Counted from the stretch's first letter, positions 9,509 to 16,686 are shown. The stretch is 19,051 nt of DNA from an uncultured Amylibacter sp. (GCA_938001995.1 CALLAV010000247.1:1-19051); one strand, 5' to 3'. Made by a program: numbers and translations. The notes: generated from the sequence alone by a model not told the origin.

Positions 9509-10187
9509 TGGCCAATACCCCCTCTGCCACAGCGATCCCCTCGGGCCGTCCTACGTCAACCCAGCGCCCATCATAGGGCAGTCCATACGCACGCCCTTGA
9601 CCGATCATTTGATCCCAAATGACGTTCAACGAAAACGCGGACTCTGTGACGTTTTTCAGCAGTTCAGTTTTAATGATCTGCACGCTCCCATAGACATAGG
9701 GCGCAGCGGGGCGTGCGCCACGCCGTTCGATCAGCCCGTCGTGCAGGAAAAAGTCTCCAACGCCGGAATATTCGACAGTTTTCTCAACCGGAATTAATGT
9801 CAGAAGCGCGTCCATTTGATCGGCGTTCCACGCCTTTTGCAGCGCGACTACAGGATTGTGTCCTGCAAAAATCACGTCAGAATTCAGCGTAAGAACAGGC
9901 CCTTCACCAAGGACAGACAGCGCGTTTTTTAATCCGCCGCCTGTTTCTAAAACCTCTGGTTCTTCACGAAGGCAAATCACATCGCGCCCCTTTAGATGAG
10001 CCTCTAACTGTTCAGCGCGATAGTGCGTGTTCACAACCACCGTAGAAACGCCATCAAGCAGCGCCAAAGCATGATCGATCAACGGTTTTCCCGCCACCTC
10101 AATCAACGGCTTCGGCAGCGTATCCGTTAGCGGTTTCATCCGCGTTCCAAACCCTGCTGCAAAAACCATCGCGCGATCAACTGGCAT
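9501..10187 (-). CDS. murU: Sugar-1-phosphate nucleotidyltransferase, probably MurNAc-1-phosphate uridylyltransferase MurU
   Basis: The 228-residue protein has the nucleotidyltransferase signature AAGFGTRMKPLTDTLPKPL at 10-28, a metal-binding D102 (LTLNSDV) and a C-terminal WVDVGRPEG motif. Its small size and its place right after an AmgK-type kinase match MurU, which makes UDP-MurNAc from MurNAc-1-phosphate and UTP in the cell-wall recycling route described in Pseudomonas. Sequence alone does not exclude a mannose-1-phosphate guanylyltransferase, the name often given by automatic annotation. The start ATG at 10187 overlaps the amgK end by 11 bases and has only a weak AGAAAG upstream, consistent with coupled translation. 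Another ATG occurs 6 codons in, without a ribosome site. Confidence 0.85.
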   Translation of the reverse strand: MPVDRAMVFAAGFGTRMKPLTDTLPKPLIEVAGKPLIDHALALLDGVSTVVVNTHYRAEQLEAHLKGRDVICLREEPEVLETGGGLKNALSVLGEGPVLTLNSDVIFAGHNPVVALQKAWNADQMDALLTLIPVEKTVEYSGVGDFFLHDGLIERRGARPAAPYVYGSVQIIKTELLKNVTESAFSLNVIWDQMIGQGRAYGLPYDGRWVDVGRPEGIAVAEGVLANV

Positions 10188-11196
10188 TCATTTGCTTTCT
10201 AATTTGCGATTGGCGCACCAGCGTTGGTTCTGGCACATTTCGTGTGATCCAATCGCGTAAATTCGCCAGTGCAGGGTCTGATAGATCCCGTTGCAAATGT
10301 GCCCAAACACGCGGCATGTATTGCAGGTAGTCTTTCTTTTTATCTCGTAGACAGAGCCGTGCGAAAATTCCGATAATCTTAATATTCCGCTGCGCACCCA
10401 ATATGTTATACGCTGTTTCAAATGCCGTTTGGTTCATTCCACTTTGGGCCATGTATCGTTCTAACATGGTGCGTTGCAGGTCGGGAGGTGTGTCGCGGCG
10501 CGCATCCTCTAGCAAAGACACAAGGTCGTATGCGGGATGCCCGACAAGCGCGTCTTGATAGTCGAGCATGCCAACCCTTTTCGCAGCCGAACGACCAGGC
10601 AGCCAAATCAGATTTTCGGAGTGATAGTCGCGCAAAACCGTGACATAGACCTCGTTCAAAATTTTGCTACAGGCCTCTGAAATCAGGTCATCAAACTCTG
10701 ACGCGGCTTCAACTGTTGTAGGATATCCCGTCACTGCTGGCAGATACCATTCCGTTAGCAACTGCGCCTCTCGCAAAAAGGTCGCGCCATCGTAGGGCAA
10801 TACATCTGTAGGTGGTTTTTGGTCTTTTAAGGTCAGCAACGCATCGACGGCGGCTTCATACAATAACGGCTCTAGTGTTGGGTCCGCTGCACACAGTCGA
10901 GCAAATAAATCGTCACCAAAATCTTCTAACAACAAGAACCCGTTTGTCGGATCAGAGGCGAGTATCTTTGGCGCGGACAATCCAGACTCCAGCAACCATT
11001 CTGTGATCTTTACAAACGGTTTTGTATCCTCGCCTTTTTCAGGTGGCGCGTTCATCAAAACGGCGCGTCCCAGCGTAGCATCTTGTAAGCGGTCATAGCT
11101 GCGGTTTGACGCATCGCCTGCTAAAATTGCACGGTCCGCGTTGCCCCAACCCGCGTCTTTTAGGAAGATGTCAATCAGGCTAAATCTGTCGGGCAC
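10177..11196 (-). CDS. amgK: Anomeric MurNAc/GlcNAc kinase AmgK (aminoglycoside phosphotransferase fold)
   Basis: The 339-residue protein has an APH/choline-kinase fold. Catalytic LRDYHSENLIWL carries D190, H192 and N195, and LDYQDA carries the metal-binding D212. The N-terminal GDASNRSYDRL is the nucleotide-loop region typical of this family. With MurU next door, the best reading is AmgK, which phosphorylates MurNAc (and GlcNAc) at carbon 1 in peptidoglycan salvage; it is not an antibiotic-resistance gene. I chose the GTG at 11196 because GGAG lies 8 bases before it and the protein then starts directly at the conserved region. The longer version from ATG 11268 would overlap tsaE by 67 bases and add an unconserved-looking tail. 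The tsaE stop falls within the ribosome-site spacer. Confidence 0.85.
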   Translation of the reverse strand: MPDRFSLIDIFLKDAGWGNADRAILAGDASNRSYDRLQDATLGRAVLMNAPPEKGEDTKPFVKITEWLLESGLSAPKILASDPTNGFLLLEDFGDDLFARLCAADPTLEPLLYEAAVDALLTLKDQKPPTDVLPYDGATFLREAQLLTEWYLPAVTGYPTTVEAASEFDDLISEACSKILNEVYVTVLRDYHSENLIWLPGRSAAKRVGMLDYQDALVGHPAYDLVSLLEDARRDTPPDLQRTMLERYMAQSGMNQTAFETAYNILGAQRNIKIIGIFARLCLRDKKKDYLQYMPRVWAHLQRDLSDPALANLRDWITRNVPEPTLVRQSQIRKQMNAS

Positions 11197-11201
11197 AGCG
11201 G

Positions 11202-11690
11202 CTACTCCGAAGGGAAATTCAAATACTCTATCAGAGCAATCGTACTGTCCCATTTGCGGTCCGACCATTCAAGCAAAACCCGCCGTTGATCGTCGTCAAT
11301 CGTGTCTATCTGAACCGAGAGTGCGCCTTCGGGACGCAAAGCGCCTAACCGATCGGGCCATTCAATGAGGCAGATATCCTCCTCAAACGCTTGGTCCAGG
11401 CCGAGCTCATACAATTCATCCACAGACGTAAGGCGATACAAATCTGCATGCCAAATCTGAGTATTTGTTAGCTCGTACACCTGTACCAGCGTGAAGGTTG
11501 GCGATGGCACGTCTTCGATTGCGCCAATTTCAGCCAATCGTGCCTGAATACATGTGCGCGCCAGTGCCGTTTTGCCTGCGCCTACTTCGCCAGAGAGCAA
11601 AATAGTATCTCCTGCCACGACATTTTCCGCCAGCAATTGGCCGAACCGCGTTGTGTCTTGCATGCTAGAAAGAACGAAGGAGTGTTGCAT
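11202..11690 (-). CDS. tsaE: tRNA threonylcarbamoyladenosine biosynthesis ATPase TsaE
   Basis: TsaE is the ATPase that works with TsaB and TsaD to place threonylcarbamoyl on A37 of ANN-decoding tRNAs. The 162-residue product has Walker A SGEVGAGKT ending at T41, the switch-like SPTFTLVQVYE at 63-73, D83 in HADLYRL, and E110-W111 in IEWPDRLG, all conserved in the family. The ATG at 11690 has AGGA 8 to 9 bases upstream. It ends inside the ribosome-site spacer of amgK and lies 45 bases after the PAS protein. A tsaE gene next to an amgK-like kinase and nucleotidyltransferase recurs in alphaproteobacteria. Confidence 0.95.
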   Translation of the reverse strand: MQHSFVLSSMQDTTRFGQLLAENVVAGDTILLSGEVGAGKTALARTCIQARLAEIGAIEDVPSPTFTLVQVYELTNTQIWHADLYRLTSVDELYELGLDQAFEEDICLIEWPDRLGALRPEGALSVQIDTIDDDQRRVLLEWSDRKWDSTIALIEYLNFPSE

Positions 11691-11735
11691 CGCTGCATTC
11701 CTACGCGCGCAGTTCTATCCGTGCAATGGCGAAGG

Positions 11736-12917
11736 CTATCCCGCCAATTTCTTTTGCTCCGTTTGCTCAGAGATGTCCTGAAACTCGCACAGCACATACC
11801 CATCCGCGATAGGAGATACGATCATAAGCAATTCTTGCCCGCTTTTTAGCGTTACGTTTGCCTGCCATTGTGTGCGTTCTGTCAAATCGTTCACGAAATT
11901 GCGGAACTCCCCCCAAACGGGTGTCGGTTGGCTTTGTTTCTGGAACACGCGGCTGACATCATTCACCGTTGTTGGGCTGACAATGGATGACAATGAACAG
12001 TCCCACATTTCGTCAAATCCATCATTTGCGTATGAGAGTTCGCCAGCCTGATCAAATATCGCAACCGCGCCAGACAGACACTCAAATGCTGCATAAAGCT
12101 GCTTTAATTCTGCGCGATATTTCGCTTCGAGTGCGGCAGCACGGGACACGTCTTCAAACAACAACGCGGCGCCGCCTTGGGGATGTGGACGACCCGTAAC
12201 ACGATAAATTTGCCCCGATGGAAGCGCCCAATCCACCTCGTATTTTCCTGTGAATGCGCCGCTTTCCAGCTCTGCGAATTCGGACCGCACTGTCGTGAAA
12301 TCTTTGGGTTCAGGGATTGCGCCATCATTGCGCAGTCGATCAAGAAAGGTTCGCATGCTCGGCTGTCGCGCCAACCAATCTGGGGCCAACCCCAGCAAAT
12401 TTGAAAGTGCAGGATTAAACAGGGTAAGGTCGCGTTTCTTGTCAAACACCGCAAGGCCTATGGGCAAATGCGCAAAGGTGGCTGCGAGCGTTTGTACAAA
12501 CCGTTTCAGCGCTCCGTCTGTTTCCACAAGTGCGGTTGCATCCTGAGCGTAAAACACAACGTTTGACCCAACTTTGGTTGATTGCAGCGTGTAATTGTTC
12601 GCTGTCCCTGTGCGCGGTTTTTGCATGGCAAACACTTCAAAGTCGCCGTTTGGCTTAACGGCCTCGGATTCCTTGAACGCGGCGCGCCCTAGGAACGGCT
12701 CCTTGGGATCCGCAAGGTATTTTGAACAAAAATCGTTTTGCCATACGACCGTATCATTTTGCTCAATCCAGATTGAAAACGGAGCGGATTGCGCGACGCC
12801 ACAAATTGAGTTGAGTCGGCGAGATGCCGTGCGCCCAGACACTGGAAGTAGCCACGCCAGACACGTGCCAAGACCAAACAAAAAGACCAAAAGGATCAGA
12901 ACGGACGTCTCTGACAT
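11736..12917 (-). CDS. DivL-like membrane-anchored PAS protein without kinase domain
   Basis: The 393-residue protein has one N-terminal transmembrane segment (about 5-25) followed by three PAS-like modules, roughly 37-130, 145-262 and 272-388. PAS hallmarks such as LPIGLAVFDKKRDLTLFNPAL (about 151-171) and AVAIFDQAGELSYANDGF are clear. It stops at DISEQTEQKKLAG, where a histidine kinase would normally begin its dimerisation helix; no HisKA or ATPase part follows, and only 45 bases separate it from tsaE. From memory, Caulobacter divL lies in the same place beside tsaE, and a PAS-domain DivL in Rhodobacter capsulatus influences CtrA and gene transfer agent output. I therefore infer a DivL-type regulator. 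The start ATG at 12917 is preferred over the upstream TTG at 12938 because the membrane segment follows it directly. Neither has a good ribosome site. Confidence 0.7.
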   Translation of the reverse strand: MSETSVLILLVFLFGLGTCLAWLLPVSGRTASRRLNSICGVAQSAPFSIWIEQNDTVVWQNDFCSKYLADPKEPFLGRAAFKESEAVKPNGDFEVFAMQKPRTGTANNYTLQSTKVGSNVVFYAQDATALVETDGALKRFVQTLAATFAHLPIGLAVFDKKRDLTLFNPALSNLLGLAPDWLARQPSMRTFLDRLRNDGAIPEPKDFTTVRSEFAELESGAFTGKYEVDWALPSGQIYRVTGRPHPQGGAALLFEDVSRAAALEAKYRAELKQLYAAFECLSGAVAIFDQAGELSYANDGFDEMWDCSLSSIVSPTTVNDVSRVFQKQSQPTPVWGEFRNFVNDLTERTQWQANVTLKSGQELLMIVSPIADGYVLCEFQDISEQTEQKKLAG

Positions 12918-12965
12918 AGGAACCACACCACTTAACAAATAGAAGCGTTAGTCTTTGGTAAGAAA

Positions 12966-13013
12966 CGTTAATTTGGCGTTAACATATTGCTTAAAATGCG
13001 AGGCGTTAACCAT
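12966..13013. promoter_or_regulatory. CtrA-type binding cluster upstream of the DivL-like gene
   Basis: In the 88-base gap between regB and the PAS gene, the minus strand reads TTAACGCCAAATTAAC (12967-12982), a full TTAA-N7-TTAA(C), the classical CtrA box; the plus strand also fits TTAA-N7-TTAA. A second GTTAACGCC lies at 13002-13010, a direct repeat of the one at 12975-12983. On the plus strand TTAACCAT (13006-13013) overlaps the regB stop. The full box is about 50 bases before the ATG at 12917, a normal operator position. Confidence 0.5.
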
Positions 13014-14430
13014 CCACGGGAATGCGTTGGTTCTCTCCAAATCCGCCAGAGTGTTCGACCTCTATGTCCTTTCGGGCCCAACGCACATTTACTATTGCGC
13101 CAGTCGCCCCTTCCATTGCTTGCATCGTCGCGGACTGGTTTTTCAACTGATATCCATCAGGCGCGCCATTGGTAAATGTTAGCTCTGCGCCTGTTCGTTC
13201 CAGCATTGTTTTGGCAATAAACAGACCCAATCCCATGCCCTCGTATTCGGGGCGCGACACGTCTTTGACTCCTACGGCCTTGCGTTTGCTTAGAAATGGG
13301 TCGCCGATCCGTCCTAACAATTCGCTTGGGTATCCAGGGCCGTCATCACCGACCACGATGCGGATGGATGTTTCGCTCCACACTGTTTGCACCCAGACGG
13401 TGGACTTCGCGAAATCAACTGCGTTTTGAACGAGATTTCGCACGCCGTGGATCAGCTCTGGATTGCGCAGTGCCAGTGGAATGCTGTCCAAACTTGGGCT
13501 GGTTTTGGACCCGTTGTACAAAAACTGAATGGATGCGCCGCGGTTTTCATGCGGCTCTGCCGCTTCTTGAACAACGGCCGTTAAAGGGGCCATTTTTAGG
13601 TGCAAATCATCTTTGCCTGCGCGACCCATATCGCGCAAAATCTCGCGCAGTCGTTCTGCTTGCGAAGTAATCAGTTCCGCATCCTCGCGCAATTCTGGCT
13701 TGTCTTCCAATTCTTCGGCCAATTCAGATGCGACCAACTTGATTGTCGCTAGGGGCGTCCCCATTTCATGTGCCGCAGCGGCCACGACACCACCAAGCAG
13801 CGTTAATTGATGCTCCCGTGCTAGGGCCATTTGAGTGGCCGACAGTGCTTGGCTCATGGAAAATGTCTCGCTCGTGACCCGCCGCGCATACCCGCCGAGG
13901 AACAGAATTCCGATAAACAGCGCCACCCAATACCCTGCGACAAATAACTGCGGCAGCTCCACGGTTTCACCCGAATTCAAACGCAGCGGAATGTAAAAGA
14001 ACGGCAATAGGCTGATCGCCCACAAAGCCACACCGCCCACCAAAAGCGTCGCGTTCACACGCAAAACGGTGGCTGAAATCGTCACAGGTGCAAGGATCAA
14101 CAGGGCAAACGGGTTGTGCAAACCGCCATTTAGATACAGCAAAAACACCAATTGGCCGAGGTCAAACAACAGCGTTAGAGTTGTCTCTTTTTGTGATAAC
14201 CTTTTGTTTTCAGGTAATATAAATGATGCAGACAGGTTGAAAATGATCGACGCGCCGATGGCAGCAACGCTTAGGCCTAGATGCAGGTCTAGGTCCAAAA
14301 CGTAATACGCCACAGCAATCGCCACGCATTGCCCTGCAATTGCCAACCAGCGCAAATTGATCAACGTCCGCAGGCGCACCCATTCGCTGCGGGCGTTGTC
14401 ATGGAAAATCGTCTTTGATGGTTCCGCCAT
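13006..14430 (-). CDS. regB: Redox sensor histidine kinase RegB/PrrB
   Basis: RegB is the membrane sensor that phosphorylates RegA under reducing conditions and controls photosynthesis, respiration and carbon/nitrogen fixation genes. The 474-residue product has about six N-terminal membrane segments (up to about residue 182), the quinone-binding heptapeptide GGLHNPF at 102-108, the H-box AAAHEMGTPLATI with H221, the N-box NLVQNAVDFA near 332-341, and ATP-lid motifs GDDGPGYP (361-368) and GMGLGLF (398-404). The conserved segment REILRDMGRAGKDDLHL follows the H-box, but the residue 40 after the catalytic His, which is the redox-active Cys in Rhodobacter RegB, is Leu261 here (codon CTG). The only cysteine is C35. 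Start is ATG 14430, with GAGG 12 bases upstream; a longer reading to 14691 would overlap senC. It is divergent from senC-regA, as in Rhodobacter. Confidence 0.95.
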   Translation of the reverse strand: MAEPSKTIFHDNARSEWVRLRTLINLRWLAIAGQCVAIAVAYYVLDLDLHLGLSVAAIGASIIFNLSASFILPENKRLSQKETTLTLLFDLGQLVFLLYLNGGLHNPFALLILAPVTISATVLRVNATLLVGGVALWAISLLPFFYIPLRLNSGETVELPQLFVAGYWVALFIGILFLGGYARRVTSETFSMSQALSATQMALAREHQLTLLGGVVAAAAHEMGTPLATIKLVASELAEELEDKPELREDAELITSQAERLREILRDMGRAGKDDLHLKMAPLTAVVQEAAEPHENRGASIQFLYNGSKTSPSLDSIPLALRNPELIHGVRNLVQNAVDFAKSTVWVQTVWSETSIRIVVGDDGPGYPSELLGRIGDPFLSKRKAVGVKDVSRPEYEGMGLGLFIAKTMLERTGAELTFTNGAPDGYQLKNQSATMQAMEGATGAIVNVRWARKDIEVEHSGGFGENQRIPVDG

Positions 14431-14456
14431 GGTGGGCCGCGTCCTCAACTGATTGT

Positions 14457-14514
14457 GACGCTTTGGCGTCTTGCTGTTTGTTGCACAACCGTGATCAGTG
14501 ACGCAACGCTGATC
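14457..14514. promoter_or_regulatory. regB-senC divergent control region with inverted repeats
   Basis: The 102 bases between regB and senC must hold two divergent promoters. Two dyads are seen: GACGC-TTTG-GCGTC (14457-14470), and GATCAG (14493-14498) paired with CTGATC (14509-14514). The GNCGC/GCGNC half-sites resemble the GC-rich elements reported for RegA/PrrA but in reversed order, so RegA autoregulation here is an inference only. Confidence 0.4.
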
Positions 14515-14532
14515 CAAAAAGGGAATCAAGCC

Positions 14533-15135
14533 ATGCAAAAGACAATAGCAATCGCCGCCGCCGCTGTCCTTGTTACGGGGATCGGCGCAGGCGCGCTTTA
14601 TACGCTTACGGGATCGACACAACAGTGTAGCGGCAGCACAATCGCGGGCGGCACAGCTGCGATTGGGGGTCCGTTCGAATTGGTCAGCCACACAGGCGAA
14701 ACTGTCACGGATGCAGATGTAATTACCGGCCCGACGCTAATCTACTTTGGCTTCACCTATTGCCCGGATGTTTGCCCGCTCGACAATGCCCGCAACGCAG
14801 AAGCAATTGATCTGTTGGATGGAATGGGTCACGACGTTAAACCCGTGTTTATTACCATTGACCCCGCCCGTGATACACCCGAGGCATTGGCGGACTATGT
14901 CGAAGTGATGCACCCGAAAATGGTCGGTCTAACTGGCACAGAGGAACAGGTGAAAGCTGCGTCGAAGGCGTATAAAACCTATTACCGCAAGAACGGTGAA
15001 GGTGAAGATTACCTGATGGATCACAGCACGTTCAGCTATTTGATGGGGCCAGACGGCCTGTGGGAATTCTTCCGCCGTGATGTTTCTGCCGAAGATATGG
15101 CAGAGACCGTTTCCTGTTTTATCGAGCAAGCATAA
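14533..15135 (+). CDS. senC: SCO1/SenC/PrrC family copper/thiol protein
   Basis: SenC/PrrC is a membrane-anchored periplasmic thioredoxin-fold protein that helps copper delivery to cytochrome c oxidase and feeds redox information to RegB/PrrB. The 200-residue product has an N-terminal membrane anchor (about 3-25), the copper/thiol motif CPDVC (C77, C81) and the copper ligand H164 in MDHSTFSYLMGPDG. The conserved FGFTYCPDVCP and FITIDPARDTPE segments are present. The ATG at 14533 follows GGGA 8 bases upstream; a start further up at 14455 lacks a ribosome site and would lie in the divergent promoter. Two additional cysteines, C32 and C195, lie outside the motif. It is 62 bases upstream of regA and probably co-transcribed with it. 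Confidence 0.95.
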   Translation: MQKTIAIAAAAVLVTGIGAGALYTLTGSTQQCSGSTIAGGTAAIGGPFELVSHTGETVTDADVITGPTLIYFGFTYCPDVCPLDNARNAEAIDLLDGMGHDVKPVFITIDPARDTPEALADYVEVMHPKMVGLTGTEEQVKAASKAYKTYYRKNGEGEDYLMDHSTFSYLMGPDGLWEFFRRDVSAEDMAETVSCFIEQA

Positions 15136-15155
15136 CGCTTTGTTTGACCAAAGCG
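15136..15155 (+). promoter_or_regulatory. Intercistronic hairpin between senC and regA
   Basis: Immediately after the senC stop, CGCTTTG (15136-15142) pairs perfectly with CAAAGCG (15149-15155) around a 6-base loop. No T-run follows, so it is not a convincing terminator. It more likely marks RNA processing, protection of the upstream 3' end, or partial attenuation that sets the senC to regA ratio. Confidence 0.5.
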
Positions 15156-15197
15156 GTGTGGAACTCTATTTGTGAATGGAACGTGAAAGGGTGAACC

Positions 15198-15752
15198 ATG
15201 TCTGAAATTGAACTTCGAGAAATTGGCGAAGACAACTCTTTGATGATTTTGGACGATGATGAACCGTTTCGTCGTCGCCTTGCGCGCGCAATGGAAAAGC
15301 GTGGATTTAATCCAACCGCGCTGGAATCTGTCGCTGCGGGTCGCGCGTTTTGTACGGTTTCACCACCTGCCTATGCTGTGGTGGATCTTCGGCTTGAAGA
15401 CGGAACTGGCCTTGATGTGGTTGAAGTTCTGCGCGCGAAACGAGCGGATGCTAAGATCATTGTTTTAACTGGGTATGGTGCAATTGCCACGGCCGTTGCT
15501 GCGGTGAAAATCGGTGCAACGGATTATCTGTCTAAGCCAGCCGACGCAAAAGACGTGACCAATGCGCTGCTGGCGCAACCAGGGGACAAACCGCCACCAC
15601 CAGAAAATCCAATGTCTGCGGATCGTGTGCGTTGGGAACATATCCAGCGTGTGTTCGAGTTGTGTGATAGAAACGTGTCTGAAACGGCCCGTCGTCTGAA
15701 TATGCACCGCCGTACCTTGCAACGTATTCTGGCCAAGCGCAGCCCAAAATAA
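15198..15752 (+). CDS. regA: Redox response regulator RegA/PrrA
   Basis: RegA is the DNA-binding response regulator phosphorylated by RegB. The 184-residue product has an N-terminal receiver domain with the acidic pocket DDD at 19-21, the phospho-acceptor D63 in AVVDLRLEDGTGLD, the conserved Thr in VLTGYG and Lys in YLSKPAD. A run of prolines (about 132-136) forms the linker, and a C-terminal Fis-type helix-turn-helix follows (VSETARRLNMHRRTLQRIL). D63 matches the numbering in Rhodobacter. The ATG at 15198 follows AAAGGG at good spacing. Its stop codon abuts the stop codon of the convergent LysR gene with no base between, and no hvrA (H-NS-like) gene follows it as in R. capsulatus. Confidence 0.97.
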   Translation: MSEIELREIGEDNSLMILDDDEPFRRRLARAMEKRGFNPTALESVAAGRAFCTVSPPAYAVVDLRLEDGTGLDVVEVLRAKRADAKIIVLTGYGAIATAVAAVKIGATDYLSKPADAKDVTNALLAQPGDKPPPPENPMSADRVRWEHIQRVFELCDRNVSETARRLNMHRRTLQRILAKRSPK

Positions 15753-16628
15753 TCAGGTCTGTGCCGCCTTCAGAAGCCATTTGCGAAAGGTGCGCATCTT
15801 TTTGGTGTCTCGTGCAGCGGGCCACACCAAATAGTAGCCTAGCTTTTCGGTTTGTAACTTGAATAAAATCTCGTATTCACCGCTGTCCAACTCTCGTTCG
15901 ATCAAGGTACGCGGCTGTAGAGTTACACCCAGCCCAGCAGAAACCGCCGATAAGATCACGGCGGTGTTCGACATTGTTTGCAGCCGAACTTTGGAAAAAT
16001 CGAGCCCTTCTGACTCTAGCAAGGTGCGTCGTTCCATCGTGTGATCATCGAGCAGCCAGACGAATTCCTCGGTGTCTTTCAGCGTTCGAATTTTCTTGCC
16101 TGCAATAATATCAGGGTGTGCCACGACATAGAAATCACCATGGGTCAGCAATTGAGATTCTAGCCCGTCCCAATCGCCAACTCCAAAACGGATCGCGATA
16201 TCAAAAGGGCTACGGATCAGGTCTTCTACTTCTGAACTGGGTTGAATATTAAGCGAAATATCGGGGTGATCGCGCCAAAACGCCCCCATTCGTGGCATAA
16301 GCCAGTTGGCTGCGAAGGCAGGCGTCACGGTCACGCCCATCGGTCGCCCGTCGTGCAATCGGCGCAGATCGTCGATGCCAAAGGCGATTTCCTCAAATCC
16401 AGCCCGTAGCCGTGTTGCCAGTGTGTGCCCGTTTTGCGTTAGGGCCAACCCGCGCCCTTGGCGCACCACCAGTTGCTCGCCCAGATCGGCCTCCAGCGCG
16501 CGTACGTGTTGTGCAATGGCGGCATGCGTCACGTTCAATTCCGCCGCGGCTTTGCTGAAATTCAACAATCGGGCGGTCGCTTCGAATGCACGCAATGCGG
16601 CAAGCGATGGAACTACGGACCAGTCCAT
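15753..16628 (-). CDS. hvrB: LysR-family transcriptional regulator, HvrB-like
   Basis: The 291-residue protein has an N-terminal winged helix-turn-helix (about 7-65: LRAFEATARLLNFSKAAAEL, then VTHAAIAQHVRALE) and a GcvA-type effector domain (about 92-288, with VTVTPAFAANWLMPRM). In R. capsulatus, HvrB lies beside the reg genes and ahcY, where it controls ahcY and low-light photosynthesis genes. The same neighbourhood here supports the name, though the family is large and orthology rests on position. The ATG at 16628 has no recognisable ribosome site, so translation may be leaderless or weak. A long dyad begins 5 bases upstream of the start codon, which suggests autoregulation. The gene is divergent from a 53-residue ORF and converges on regA. 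Confidence 0.8.
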   Translation of the reverse strand: MDWSVVPSLAALRAFEATARLLNFSKAAAELNVTHAAIAQHVRALEADLGEQLVVRQGRGLALTQNGHTLATRLRAGFEEIAFGIDDLRRLHDGRPMGVTVTPAFAANWLMPRMGAFWRDHPDISLNIQPSSEVEDLIRSPFDIAIRFGVGDWDGLESQLLTHGDFYVVAHPDIIAGKKIRTLKDTEEFVWLLDDHTMERRTLLESEGLDFSKVRLQTMSNTAVILSAVSAGLGVTLQPRTLIERELDSGEYEILFKLQTEKLGYYLVWPAARDTKKMRTFRKWLLKAAQT

Positions 16629-16632
16629 TTCA

Positions 16633-16655
16633 ATATGATAGTTCAGCTAACATAT
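16633..16655. promoter_or_regulatory. Imperfect dyad in the hvrB/small-ORF divergent region
   Basis: Arms ATATGATAG (16633-16641) and CTAACATAT (16647-16655) match as inverted repeats at 8 of 9 positions around a 5-base spacer. The size and AT-rich arms suit a LysR-type operator. It sits 5 to 27 bases upstream of the hvrB ATG, which would block hvrB transcription when bound, and about 75 bases upstream of the small ORF, where it could activate. Confidence 0.5.
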
Positions 16656-16673
16656 GCGAAATATTACAAACTC

Positions 16674-16686
16674 GCGTTTGAAACGC
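16674..16686. promoter_or_regulatory. GC-flanked palindrome before the small ORF
   Basis: GCGTTTGAAACGC is a perfect inverted repeat with 6-base arms and a central G, in the same 100-base divergent region. GCG/CGC ends recall RegA-type half-sites, but the match is partial and no binding protein can be assigned. Confidence 0.3.

Noticed and set aside
10177..11196. Aminoglycoside resistance gene
   Set aside because: The APH fold is shared with AmgK, and overlap with a MurU-type gene makes sugar salvage far more likely.
11197..11268. Longer amgK start at ATG 11268
   Set aside because: It adds an unconserved-looking tail and overlaps tsaE by 67 bases; the GTG at 11196 has a proper GGAG ribosome site.
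11691..12917. The PAS gene as a pseudogene that recently lost a kinase domain
   Set aside because: The frame is intact, ends at a natural domain border, and no kinase remnants are found in any frame before tsaE.
14431..14691. N-terminal extension of regB to 14691
   Set aside because: It would run through the divergent promoter and into senC; the conserved protein starts at MAEPSKTIF at 14430.
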